From NCBI RefSeq assembly GCF_932526225.1, contig NC_064041.1, positions 7,934,313 to 7,998,312 of the forward strand: a DNA stretch of 64,000 nt. The letters run 5' to 3'. Numbering within the stretch: position 1 is the first letter of the stretch; each line of letters starts with the position of its first letter. Both the position numbers and the translations under genes were made by a program. This document shows positions 1 through 11,600 of this stretch, piece after piece. The notes below the pieces were generated by a model, which saw only the letters and a list, made by a program, of their open reading frames with translations, was not told where the DNA came from and did not search any database. This DNA is from Nematostella vectensis (Eukaryota; Cnidaria; Anthozoa; Actiniaria; Edwardsiidae).

Positions 1-140
1 AAAATTTTCATAACAGTCATCACCAATACAACATCATCACCACCACTATCATAATAGTAAACGTCAGCAATAATAATTTTTTCCATAGATAGGAGCATCC
101 TTTTTTTCATGTGCATTTATTGTTGTTCATTTCTTCCAAG

Positions 141-1325
141 GACCTGGCGTTGGTTTTGCAGACATTAGAAGAGAATGACTACAATGTGGACTTGTCAATT
201 GGATATATCCTGCAGATCATGTGTTTAACTGATGAACATGGTGAACAATGTGCATTCCACCACCACATTACAACTACCTCACCTCCATCCACACATTACA
301 ACTACCTCACCTCCATCCACACATTACAACTACCTCACCTCCATCCACACATTACAACTACCTCACCTCCATCCACACATTACAACTACCTCACCTCCAT
401 CCACACATTACAACTCCCTCACCTCCATCCACACATAACAACTCCCTCACCTCCATCCTCACATTATAACTACCTCACCTCCATCCACACATAAAAACTA
501 CCTCAGCTCCATCCACACATTACAACTCCCTCACCTCCATCCACACATAACAACTGCCTCACCTCCATCCACACATTATAACTACCTCACCTCAATCCAC
601 ACATAACAACTACCTCACGTCCATCCACACATAACAACTACCTCACCTCCATCCCCACATTACAACTCCCTCCCCTCCATCCACACATAACAACTCCCTC
701 ACCTCCATCCACACATAACAACTACCTCACCTCCATCCACACATAACAACTACCTCACCTCCATCCACATGTAACAACCACCTCACCTTCACCAAGATTT
801 TTTGGTGCTGGTTCGGATACAACATGTATTTCTACTTTTATTTCAGAGAGTCTACACTGTAGCGAAGGTCTGGATTATAGGGAAATGCCTAACACTGCAG
901 AAAGCAACGGAAATACATACGAACTTTTTAAATACAATACAGAACCAGAGGAGAGGATAAATGTTATTAATGAACATCCAAAATCGCCTTCTGTTAATAT
1001 AAACGAGCCCGAAGATAAAGACAGAGAAATTGGGGGCGTAAAAAATGAGCCAAAGGAATTTGTAAATGGCTGCAAAGAATCGCAGACAGAAACACCATCT
1101 AAAAACAGATCGGGTGCTCGACCAAAGCAAGTTTCCAAACCTAAGGGAGTTAGAAACGCATCTCATCTTAGTAACAGACAGCGCAAAGAGCTGGCAAAAC
1201 ACGATAAGAAGAAGCGGAGGGAAGAGAGCCGGAAAGAGTCTGGGAACGAACAGGTCAATAGCCATGATGAGCCTTTAGACAGTGTTTCCATGGTTACAGC
1301 GGACCTTGGGGCAGTAGTAATATAG
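141..1325 (+). CDS. OTUD3-like: OTUD3-like deubiquitinase, 3' end (last two exons)
   Basis: OTU-family deubiquitinases remove ubiquitin from substrates in the cytosol; the catalytic OTU domain would lie upstream of this window. Exon 141-240 follows a pyrimidine-rich tract ending in AG and encodes a UBA-like helix pair (LEENDYNVDLSIGYILQ). Its donor is GTGAAC at 241. The terminal exon is 847-1325, after TTTCAG, with stop TAG at 1323-1325. The exons join in phase 1 and the frame stays open. The last exon is charged and low in complexity, with a basic segment LSNRQRKELAKHDKKKRR near the C terminus. The order UBA-like segment, acidic linker, 'NRQRKE..KKKR' block and hydrophobic end matches what I recall of OTUD3. 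No clear AATAAA follows the stop. The gene is partial because its 5' part is outside the window. The donor at 241 is weak, so the border could shift slightly. Confidence 0.68.
260..790. repeat. 28-bp minisatellite in the OTUD3-like intron
   Basis: About 19 imperfect copies of a 28-bp unit containing CTCACCTCCATCCACACA, alternating between ATTACAACTA and ATAACAACTA variants. It lies wholly inside the intron 241-846. Because 28 is not a multiple of 3, three units (84 bp) cycle through all frames, which produces spurious open frames rich in His, Thr and Pro. Confidence 0.9.
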
Positions 1326-2774
1326 TAAAAAAAACTTTTTCCATAGATTAAAAATTAAAAAAGCCGAAATATTTGCTTGATAACAGTAATTGTAATAATG
1401 TACTGCACATGCGCAAACAATCAGTTCCCCAATACGTATCAATCACGTTGCCAGAGCCCACGTACCTTTCTGCCAGCGGCAAGGTAAGCAGAGCTAGGTA
1501 CCCACAGACCACGACGTGCAGGCTCAGTCTTGTTATATCAGTAGCGTCCAAGTTCAGTCTCGGATAATAGACGAGTAGAAATATAATAACTTCAAATCTC
1601 GTTCCCAGAGCCCACGTTCCTTTTGCCAGCGGTACCTTGCACTTTTATCATCGTCACAATTTGTACGTTTGACAGGAAAACAGTATAAGAATACTCTAAG
1701 TTTTTTCGCCACACTACTTTATCCCGGATTGAGAGAGTAATCTTACACCTAAAGATTTCCTCCCTGTATGTAATGAATTTTGAGATTCCTGCCAGTCTTT
1801 AAAAGATCTAGTGCCAATAATCTCTATTATTATTTCAAGCGAATCACTTATCTTGTCCCCAGACATCCCTAGGAGGAGGAGGCTGAGAGCATACCTGTCA
1901 ACCTCTGAAAATCTCAAGGCTTGAGAATTTTGGGGGGTCGGGAGGGGTGGGGTATATTCATTTTTTAGGAGGAGGGGTGGGTTTAGCCTTGCAGGCGTTT
2001 GCATTATAGAAAGCTCTCACGAATAAATCCACTTATTGATCTCACGAGGGTGTTAGATTAATTGTGCTACGCAGGGGAATTGTTGTTTCAAATATTTTCA
2101 ATAATAGAAAATAGGTGACAATTTTCTTTAAAATAATTTTTCGGAAGCGATAAAAAGCGGGAGATTTGGTGCTCAACGCGGGAGAAGGGGTCCAAAATCT
2201 TGAGAGTTGACAGGTATGTGAGAGGTCATTTTTTTATGAGGTCACCTCAACTCGTCATCTGGGTTGTATGGAACAGCTATGATCCGATGTCCGCCATTTT
2301 AAATCGAAATGAGAACTGGCCGAGGTTGTACGATGCTTGAATATATTAACAAAGTAGTTATGACTAAAAACACCCCCTCCCTCCCCTTTTGGCGGAAGGC
2401 AACTGAGTAATGCGTGACCGCTTAAACTCTGACCCGGTGATTTGTTGTGCGTGTTATCACGTTTGGCCGCTGTGACGTGCATCGTGCCCTTTTGTAGCTT
2501 TACACATCATACTCCAAAATACTGTCTTGCCGACTACATAGCGCATTTGTATATACCGATACACACTGCCAGCGTGGGCATATACGAATATACTCTGCTA
2601 GTGTTGCTACGCTCTTTCGATTGTGAAACGAAAAAGGGGGACGAAATCGGTGAAAAGAATTCGGAACAATAATAGAAGGATAGGATTGTTAGTTTTTACT
2701 TACCGTGGTCATCGTAGTGTTTTTAGTTTGTAGCAAATACATCTCCTAAATTAGCCAAGACTAAAGACTATAAA
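1326..2774. other. Intergenic region between OTUD3-like and homeobox genes
   Basis: No supported gene. It holds a short duplicated segment (CCAGAGCCCACGT..CCTT..TGCCAGCGG) at about 1450-1484 and again at about 1603-1637, and one MITE (1890-2218). The rest is AT-rich sequence with G-runs. The promoter of the + strand homeobox gene should lie near the right end, but I see no clear TATA box. Confidence 0.6.
1884..2224. mobile_element. MITE-like element with CATACCTGTCAAC termini
   Basis: The inverted termini are CATACCTGTCAAC at 1890-1902 and its reverse complement at 2206-2218. The inverted similarity extends inward through a CTCAAGATTTT-like stretch. Both sides carry TGAGAG (1884-1889 and 2219-2224), a likely 6-bp target-site duplication. 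The 329-bp interior is G-rich on the left and has no coding capacity, so this is a non-autonomous DNA transposon of unassigned superfamily. Confidence 0.75.
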
Positions 2775-5700
2775 ATGGGGAACAATCGGCCAAACAAAGG
2801 TACGTGGGGCTATGAAATGATATTATGTATACGTTTCTCTTGGTTGTTTATGATGAAAATATTTTGCGATGTTTATAGACCACATTAAGCTTTCTATAAT
2901 TTGTCTGAGCCTTTTTTAGAATTTGGATTTTTCTTGGCCTGTAGTTTTGGTTAGAACATGTTTTTATTGATTTCTATATTATTTGCAATGGTTAATAATA
3001 TCCAATTTGTTTTGCAACATGCATGTAGGATTCCTTTTGAGTAAAAGAATTAGATATGGAACGTATATATTTTTAAAGCGGAAATAGACGGCATAGTTTA
3101 GTCTTTAAAGTTTGTCAATGAAACCCTACTCTACAGAAAACTCTATAAAAAATGGAAAGTGATGATATACAGTGGTAATCTCAAATATATATGTATTTTG
3201 AATAACTTACTGGATATACTAGGCTTCACTCTCCTTTTAAGTACTAGAAAAATACTTGATATCAATAATTTTATCTAGAGAGAGGTTTTTGTTGTAGTAA
3301 AATTGTACATGTTAGTACATGTAAAGTTTAGAAGATACGTGATGGTGCTTTAATTTTCTCGGCCCTCAGTTAACCCTGAATTCTCGTCACATGTTGTTGA
3401 TATGGGCACAAGTCACGTACGTATAATTATGAATTACATCAGAATCAAATTTTCCAGTGCAACCTAACCGAGAAGACCTAACCTCAACCCGTACAGCACG
3501 CACACTCGACAAAAAAAAAGGTGAAAACCGGATGCAAAAATAGAACAAAACACCTATAGTTACCGCTTTTGCCCGTGTACAAAACAGACGAATGTATGTA
3601 GCTATATCTCTCGGAGGGAAGGGGGGGGGGGGGGTATTTGCTAAGATAGCAGACGCCATTTTCAATACTCTCTTTGTATTTTTGTATTTGTAGTATTTCT
3701 CTTCGGTTTTGTCGGAAGTGATATATTATCAACGTCACCCCCACACCTGGGAGTTTTATGATCATGATGTTAAAATTGCTTAAATCCCTGACCGTATGCG
3801 CCAACAATCAACTGCTATTCCAATTAATGACATTTATAAATAATAATAAAATCGTAATAAAATCAAGAAAGGCAATGGTTTGGGAAGGTTGGTTCAGGCA
3901 GAAAAAGAAGTTTTCCAGCTCAATTGTTGGATCACGATATACAAAACGTTGCTTGTTCATCTAATTCTGCAGTTCTATCTATACAGCTATTTCAAATAAG
4001 GTTGTACCTGTGAACATCTATCAGTCGTAACCGCACTGCCTCATGGGTATAAAGTAATTAGCAAGTAATCAAGCGAATCTAGAACCAGGAACTATGTATC
4101 AGTCTATTTTTTATCGTTTATGTGCTTCTGGGCACTTGTATGGCTTTTAGAGACTTAGTTTTGGTGCTTATATAGCTTTATGTGTTAATGAAGATGCATT
4201 GTATGGCTTCTTGACTGATAACCTTATTAGCAAGTTATCAAGCGAATCTAGAACCAGGAACTATGTATCAGTCTATTTTTTTTATCGTTTATGTGCTTCT
4301 GGGCACTTGCATTGCTTTTAGAGACTTAGTTTTGGTGCTTATATAGCTTTATGTGTTACTGAAGATGCATTGTATGGCTTCTTGACTGATAACCTTATTC
4401 AAAACAGATTTACCTGAAAGGTTGCACTCCGAGAATCCATATCGTAACCCGCAGTGACTCATGGGTGTCAAATAGATATAACAAACAGGCAAAGGAAAAA
4501 CAAATCCAGGCTCTTCAAAAGCTGTAGATTTATTGTCCATGCTCCTATTGTCCTTCAAGCATTTATAAGCTATCCAGTAGCGGATCTAGGGGGAGGGTTT
4601 TGGGCTGCCAGAAAACCATATGTAACAAAAAATTACCCCCTACCCCCTTTGTCACTGAGCCAACCCCCCCCCCCCCCCCCCTTTTTGAAGAGCTAGATCC
4701 ACCTCTGCTTTCCCCAAAGCAATGCGGGTTACGATACATGGCTGGTAACTTTATTTGAATTTGGTGTATACAGGCCGCCTATTGTAAAACGCCCATCTTA
4801 TGTCCGAGTCGCTCAGTTCTTATGAAAGGAGTATAACCTTGACCGCTATAAACAACTCAGCACGTTGTGTACAAAACGATATCTGGGATAAACGTTTAGG
4901 TTCCGGCATAAAAAGGAAAAGAAAAAATGTTGATGATCTCTTTTTTCCGGTCATAAAAATTCACCAGCATGTTTTTCTTACAGGAAGTGACGTCCAACCG
5001 GATGTTAAAACACACGAGGAGATTTCCGCCTCAATTCCATCATCACCATGGAAACAATGCAATAAAGAAGTATCTTCCTTGCCGACGAAGGTTAGATTTC
5101 TTAGCCATTGTCTGTGTGCATACAATCATTATATTTCCGGGGGAAAACTTAGGAGAAGACATTTTTTTAATTTGTTTGTACATCGATATTATGTTGTAAC
5201 TAACATGGCCTTATCACATATTGTAGATTTTGTCTTACTGGCAAAAAAATATAAGATATAATCAAAATTGAAGAAATATAATTATTTCTATGGGCCTCTC
5301 CTTTATCTGGAAATCAACACTGCGTCACTGGAAAACCCTACCGTTTTCCTACCTCTCGTAATTATTCTATAGAACCACTCCTGATTCCTAGAGGGAAAAA
5401 AATGAATTTCTAGGAATCGGCTAATAAGCTAACTGTAAACCCGCAAAAAATGAATAACACCGAGGTTTCATTCTTAGGTGAAGAGCCGCCAAACCCAGAC
5501 AAATCCGTTTTCGGAAGGACAGCAAAGCAGCTTTGTGGCGTTTGACTACAAATACAGTAGCCGACTTATGGCGTTAGCGGGAACAAACTACGGTAAGCGC
5601 ATCTCATCTTTATAAAGGTTCTGATGATGAATGAATGAATGAATGAATGAATGAATGAATGAATGAATGAATGAATGAATGAATGAATGAATGAATGAAT

Positions 5701-6259
5701 GAAATAGTCACCATTATAACAATAACCTATCGCTTGTGTTAAATAAGTATTCCATTTCTTTTGATCTGAACACTTTTTCCATTGTATAGACTCAACAAAT
5801 ACCTCAGATGAAGACGTGCCACTGGCAATGGCCCCTCTTGCTACCGAAATCAAAACCTTTAGAGAAAGCGCTACTCCTCCAGTGGCCAGGCGAAGAGAAC
5901 ACTTGACGCCCTACCACATGAGATACCTGGAGAGAAAGTACAAACACTGCAGCAAACCCCAGGAGTGTGAAATACACGGTGTGGCAAAAGCTCTTCATGT
6001 GGGAGAAGAGCAAATAAGGACGTGGTTCAGAAATCGAAGATCGGAAGACTTTTTAACGGAAGAATCTAACGACGGTTACGAATTTAGCGAGCGGTTGCAT
6101 AGCCTTGCGCGTGCTCATAATGGTAGTTTAACTTGCCGTTCAGCGGTGGGATGGGCGAGACATGCGCATTGCTGTCATTGCGTTCAAAGTTTTGAGTGCT
6201 TTTGGCCGAGCACCAATATGCAGACGATACGAATGAGGCACGATGAAGATTTTAACTGA
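2775..6259 (+). CDS. Divergent homeodomain protein (four-exon model, 238 aa)
   Basis: Probable nuclear DNA-binding transcription factor. Proposed exons are 2775-2799 (ATG, donor GTACGT), 4984-5090 (strong TTTTTCTTACAG acceptor), 5478-5592 (donor GTAAGC) and 5790-6259 (stop at 6257-6259). Phases 1, 0 and 1 agree at every junction, and the total of 717 nt is 239 codons. The homeodomain covers roughly residues 114-173. Helix 1 has L16 and an aromatic at position 20, and helix 3 reads IRTWFRNRRSEDF with the invariant W48, F49, N51 and R53. Arginine at position 50 and the poorly conserved N-terminal arm make it an orphan; I cannot place it in ANTP, PRD, POU or TALE. The C-terminal tail is Cys/His-containing and unrecognised. 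Alternatively the first exon could start at the ATG at 4800 with no splice at 4983, giving 291 aa. I prefer the spliced start because the acceptor is strong and the phase fits. Confidence 0.7.
4060..4398. repeat. 169-bp tandem duplication
   Basis: The segment beginning AGCAAGTAATCAAGCGAATC at 4060 is repeated almost exactly from about 4229, ending near 4398. Differences are a few substitutions and a T-run length change. It lies in the first intron of the homeobox model and looks like a recent duplication without coding content. Confidence 0.85.
4575..4707. mobile_element. Short hAT-like MITE, decayed
   Basis: The left end is CAGTAGCGGATCTAG and the right end is the reverse complement of CAGAGGTGGATCTAG, enclosing a G-run and a 17-bp C-run. 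CAG-starting termini of this kind are typical of non-autonomous hAT elements. I could not find a clean 8-bp target duplication, so the assignment rests on the termini alone. Confidence 0.5.
5627..5702. repeat. (GAAT)n microsatellite
   Basis: About 18 nearly perfect GAAT/ATGA tetranucleotides inside the last intron (5593-5789) of the homeobox gene, between its donor and acceptor. It produces a spurious antisense frame rich in Ser, Phe, Ile and His. Confidence 0.95.
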
Positions 6260-8645
6260 TCGCTTCAAAAAGGCTGTACATACTTAATTCTGGCACTATG
6301 CTAGTCACTCCGTTTATTTCTATCCTTTTATTCATTATTAGTGTTTAGCATGAAGAAAAAGTTTAGGTTAAGAAAATCCGTGATAAATGCATCCTCGGGG
6401 ACCCAGGGCGTCGCGGAGATCGGGCACACAGGGAGCGCGCGGGACTTTTACACTGACTCGATGAGCTGTAATTATATATCTAAAAAAATATTCATACGAA
6501 GTCGATATCTCATTATTGCCATCTTTACTATTTATCAGAGCCATATATGTATGTATATATAAGAATGTATTAACAATTTATTATATTTATCAAGTTAAGT
6601 GTAAAAATTTGACTATGAATATTGATTCTATGAGGGAGTGGTAACATCCCAAACGGGAGGGGGGTGAGGGGCATCAATGTCTAAGAAGCATGGGGGGGGG
6701 GGTACAATTTAAGGGTGGGGGGGATAAAATTTAAGTCCTAAGAAGGGGGACACCCTTGATTTCACAGAAAGGCTAGTGCTAGTTTACACGAAGCACTGTT
6801 TTACTACTGCACATAACTGTAAAGTGGCCTCACCAAGTATAAAAAAATATTTGGAATAAAATAAAATAGAATGAGTCTGAAAGATAAAATTCTTTCCGTT
6901 ATTTTTTAGCGTGACCAGTAAAACCGCGAACATCGGAAATAAGTATGGAACGTTTTTTTCCGACCAATCACTCTTGAGATACTCAAACAGTAGTCAACCA
7001 GAAGTATGGTCTCAGTGTCTGGCTTTATTCCACAGAAAGCTATAAATATTTCACACATATTTTTGGTGTTCACAATCTTACTGTTTGCGCTATAACTGCT
7101 AAAATGCTGGTAAGAACGTTCCCGGGACGCTTATAGGCAGGGATGGAGTCTTATTGGTACAAAGTTTCATCCTAAACCGATTGCTATTTAGTGTTTCGTC
7201 TATAGTTTAATATCTATATTAATCCCCTGATGAGTGGACAATCACGAAACAAGCTTGTAGGGATGAAACAGTAGATTGCGTGTTTTTTCCACACATCAAG
7301 ATATTTTAACAGTTTAATAACTCAATATTCTGCCTCTAAATAATGATAGAGCCCATGCTGAGCAACAACATCTGGAACAGTCAAACTGAAAGATCTCGCC
7401 TAAAATGATATCTTCACTAAAGTAATAATATCTTTTATAATTCTTTTGTACACAAAATCTTGCAGTTTTCATATTTTTACCGTTCCGTTTGTGCTTTTAA
7501 ATCGAAACTGTCAAAAGCAATAATCAAAAAATTAATTTTGGACAGGATACTCCACTTAGAAGGAGGTTTAGAATCTGTATAGAATATCTAAGCCAATTAG
7601 AATACAGTACGGATAGAATCAGCCAATCAGGTTTGAGAAGGTGCAGCACTCTTCCATGAGTTTACGCATTTTCTAGTGAAATTTCACTACAGAAAAGACA
7701 AAAAGAAGAAAACATAGTAAGTAGATACTTGTAGCACTCGCAGTATTTACTATTAAAGTATGCAGTATGCACTATTATTAACTAAAAACATATTTTATTT
7801 GTTTACAATGACTTAAGCGATTGAAAATCTTATCGAATATCATAATTATATTAAGTTAGAGATATGTGGCAGTGATATTTGAAGAATTAGAGTTAGTCAA
7901 AGTTCTCACATTTTCTAAGCTATTCAAAAAAGTTGAACGCCGTCCTTACAGATTGAATTAAAACTTCATTAAAAAGTGAGAGAGAAAAGTGATTCTTATA
8001 AAAGACATCTTTACTTAGTCCACATTAACACAGCTTTCACCAAAAAAAACCTCCCAGAAAATTCCCCGCGAACTCGATTAATTGTTGCAGACAGGGCTGA
8101 AAAAAAGAAATTAATCGTAAAGCGTCTCGGAATGACTATTTCTGTAAAAAAATAAAAACATATATTTTGATATCTCAATATTTATGTGCCTCTATAAATG
8201 AAAGAGCCCACGCAGAGCATCAGCTGGGATAGTCAAACTTAATTATGAAGTACATGTGTTATCTATGAATATATTTTATGATTCTTTTGTTTTTGTACAC
8301 GAAATCAGTTGTTTGTATTATTTTATAATTTTGAACTTGAAAAAAATGTTAACCAATAAAACTAACAAATGTCATACTATGATATAAAGTTATGATGGAT
8401 AAATAACATAAAAACATAAGCGAAGCTATTTCTTCGAAAAAAGTATGAGATTTCTGAACCCCCCCTCCCCCCAAAAAATAATATTTATTAAAATAAATAT
8501 CGAAAAAGCAGAGCTGCAGATTATCATCGATCATTTCAAAGTTTAAAATAATGTTTTGTACACCGGAGTAATAACAAGAAATTGCTTAAAATTTGTTTCC
8601 TAGAATACTATTTAGCATTACCTAAACAAAACTGTGTTTCAGAAA
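6260..8645. other. Gene-poor intergenic region
   Basis: I see no exon chain here. The region holds G-runs near 6650-6725, a hammerhead-ribozyme motif (7222-7264) and two diverged copies of a roughly 180-bp sequence (about 7320-7500 and 8170-8340). Those copies share CCTCTA..AAT.A.AGAGCCCA and AGTCAAACT, followed by ATTCTTTTGT. The right end should contain the promoter of the secreted-protein gene. Confidence 0.6.
7222..7264 (+). ncRNA. Hammerhead ribozyme motif, type I-like
   Basis: All conserved core residues are present. CUGAUGA is at 7227-7233 and GAA at 7246-7248. A15.1/U16.1 are at 7249 and 7258, and the cleavage residue is A17 at 7259 (GUA, an allowed NUH). Stem I pairs AUCCC (7222-7226) with GGGAU (7260-7264). 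Stem II pairs GUG (7234-7236) with CAC (7243-7245) around a 6-nt loop. Stem III is the self-complementary ACAAG/CUUGU (7249-7258) with no loop, a feature known from animal retrozyme hammerheads that act best as dimers. Cleavage is predicted between 7259 and 7260. Activity is inferred, not shown. Confidence 0.72.
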
Positions 8646-11600
8646 ATGCCGAAGGGAGCTGTACACTGTGTGCTTGTGCTTTTGTCAGCGGTCGCCTGTG
8701 CAACACACGATACCTGTGAAGGGCCTCGACGCAGAAATGCTTTCTTCAAGCTCAGGCACAAAGGTTTTCAGCAATTTGTTTTCTAAGGGGGAGGTGGTGG
8801 TGTGATCTGAAGGGGGGGGGGTGGAAGGAGGTGCATCAACTACTGGAACAACTTTCTTCAAGATCTAAAAAAAACATATAATTAATTAATTGTTATTATG
8901 TTTATTTTTTTAATTTATAACTATCATTGTCATTGTCATTGTCATTGTCATTGTCATTGTCATTGTCATTGTCATTGTCATTGTCATTGTCATTGTCATT
9001 GTCATTGTCATTGTCATTGTCATTGTCAATATCATTGTCATTGTCAATATCATTGTCATTGTCATTGTCATTGTCATTGTCATTGTCATTGTCATTGTCA
9101 TTGTCATTGTCATTGTCATTGTCATTGTCAATGTCATTGTCATTGTCATTGTCATTGTCAATGTCATTGTCATTGTCATTGTCATTGTCATTGTCATTGT
9201 CATTGTCATTGTCATTGTCATTGTCATTGTCATTGTCATTGTCATTGTCATTGTCAATGTCATTGTCATTGTCATTGTCATTGTCATTGTCATTGTCATT
9301 GTCATTGTCATTGTCATTGTCATTGTCATTGTCATTGTCATTGTCATTGTCATTGTCATTGTCATTGTCATTGTCATTGTCATTGTCATTGTCATTGTCA
9401 TTGTCAATGTCATTGTCATTGTCATTGTCATTATCATTGTCATTGTCATTGTCATTGTCATTGTCATTATCATTATTATTATCATTCTTCTTCTCCTCCT
9501 TCTTCTTCTTCTTCTTTTTCTTCTGCTTCTCTTCTTCTTATTACTATATAGTATATATCGATAATAATTTGATTTTTACAAATTTTTAATAATATTGTCT
9601 GTTGCTGTTTATGCGTTGTCAATTTTCAGAGCACATGCTGATAGATCACGTGATATTGTCCCGTGACGTCACAAGTCCAACTCATTGTTCGATGGAGCAC
9701 GGGAATTAAGATACTTTGTCAGCGATTTCTTAATAAAATAATCAAAAATGCATTCCCAATATTGTATTCAGCGAATAAAAGATCTCTAACCTTTGTGCGA
9801 AATGTCTCCTGCCTCCCGATTCAGCGAAATTCTTTTTCTTTATATTTCTATTTCTCTTGTCTTAAAACCCACGCGATCGTTGTTTTCAACTCTCGAAACA
9901 TTTGAACAGTACTGAGTAACCAAGCCTCTTGAGTGAGCGTTCGCCCGAACGCTCTCCGAACCTAACTTCGTATTTAGGTTCTATATAAAATAGGAAGGGA
10001 GTGAAACAACGCTCGATTCCATTGTTCGAAAACCTGCATAGTTACGGCCAATGTTGTGATGTTGGTATGAGACATGATTGACGAGTGACAGCTCACTTTC
10101 TCTTTGAACTTATCGCGCCGCCGACACGCCCGGGCATGCGACAAGACAGACAATATGCTACCCTCGATAAACAAAGATTACAAAGCGCGCGAAAACTCTT
10201 TCATTAAGACCCCGTCCCCACGTTTCCGTTTTCGTTTGAAAACGCAACCTTTTTGTTCCGTTTTCCAAAAGATCCGCGTCCACACGAAGCGTTTTCATTT
10301 TGATACGACCCGTCCCCACGAAAACGCAGAAACGATACGAAAACGATAACAAGTTCTACAGCCATGTAGCAGGGAGCGAGGTTGAGATGTCTGTGGTTTA
10401 TAAGGGAACTGTAATCCGAGGGTTTCAGCATGAAATCTGTCGAGTCAGTCGACTTCACACATATCTCACTACTACTACTGAGATTATTTAGTTACCGAGC
10501 TTGCATTTGGTAGATTCTAAAAAAAGGCACACACATTTAAAACGCTTATTCATTTTGTTATCGTGAAGATTTTATTAACTAGAAGCATTTAAATCCGCGC
10601 CTCCTTATTCTGTTACACGCTGGTACTGTATTTTTCAGCAGGTAACGGCTCTAGTGCCCTGTCGCCCGGCCGCTCATGCCTCCAGCTGAAGGAGACAGGT
10701 TTCGCCAGAGAAAACGGAAAGTACTGGATTCGACCAACTTTTTCTGTGCAGCCTTTCAGGGTATTCTGTGACATGACGATCGTTGGGGGTGAGTATAGAC
10801 GAATTTATTGCAGGGGACAAGGAAAGAGAACAAAAGAGACAGGAGAGGCGAGTGGGGGAAACAAAGGGCAAAGATAAGGATAGGAGTAAAGAGAAAAATG
10901 AAGGAAGGAAAATATGGGTTACGGAGCGGTGAGAGAGGTTGACGGAAGTTGAAAATAGTGGCGGTTTAGTTGTAAAGAGGAGAAGTAAGGGCTAGAGAGG
11001 GGCTGTTAGGTGGTAGAGAGGGGCTGTAAGGTGGAAGAGAGGGGCGGTAAGGTGGTAGAGAGGGGCAGTTAGGCGGTAGAGAGGGGCGGTTAGGTGGTAG
11101 AGAGGGGCGGTTAGGTGGGAGAGAGGGGCGGTTAGGTGGTAGAGAGGGGCGGTAAGGTGGTAGAGAGGGGCGGTTAGGTGGTAGAGAGGGGCGGTAAGGT
11201 GGTAGAGAGGGGCGGTTAGGTGGTAGAGAGGGGCGGTTAGGTGGTAGAGAGGGGCGGTAAGGTGGAAGAGAGGGGCGGTAAGGTGGTAGAGATGGGCGGT
11301 AAGGTGGAAGAGAGGGGCGGTAAGGTGGTAGAGATGGGCGGTAAGGTGGTAGAGAGGGGCGGTTAGGTGGTAGAGAGGGGCGGTTAGGTGGCAGAGAGGG
11401 GCGGTAAGGTGGTAGAGAGGGGCAGTAAGGTGGTAGAGAGGGGCGGTTAGGTGGTAGAGAGGGGCGGTTAGGTGGTAGAGAGGGGCGGTAAGGTGGTAGA
11501 GAGGGGCGGTTAGGTGGTAGAGAGGGGCGGTTAGGTGGTAGAGAGGGGCGGTAAGGTGGAAGAGAGGGGCGGTAAGGTGGTAGAGAGGGGCGGTAAGGTG

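Noticed and set aside
4800..5261. Single-exon gene starting at the ATG at 4800
   Set aside because: A strong acceptor at 4983 and a strong donor at 5091 lie inside it, and both phases fit the homeobox model. It is kept only as an alternative start.
5566..5853. - strand frame with a repeated HSFI motif
   Set aside because: It is the (GAAT)n microsatellite read in antisense across homeobox-gene sequence.
8898..9589. Long CHCHC, SLSLS and MTMTM frames
   Set aside because: Products of a hexamer microsatellite; no codon signal or non-repeat homology.
9938..9957. Perfect short palindrome GAGCGTTCGCCCGAACGCTC as a regulatory site
   Set aside because: 9-bp arms with a 2-nt centre occur by chance at this scale, and nothing nearby supports a role.
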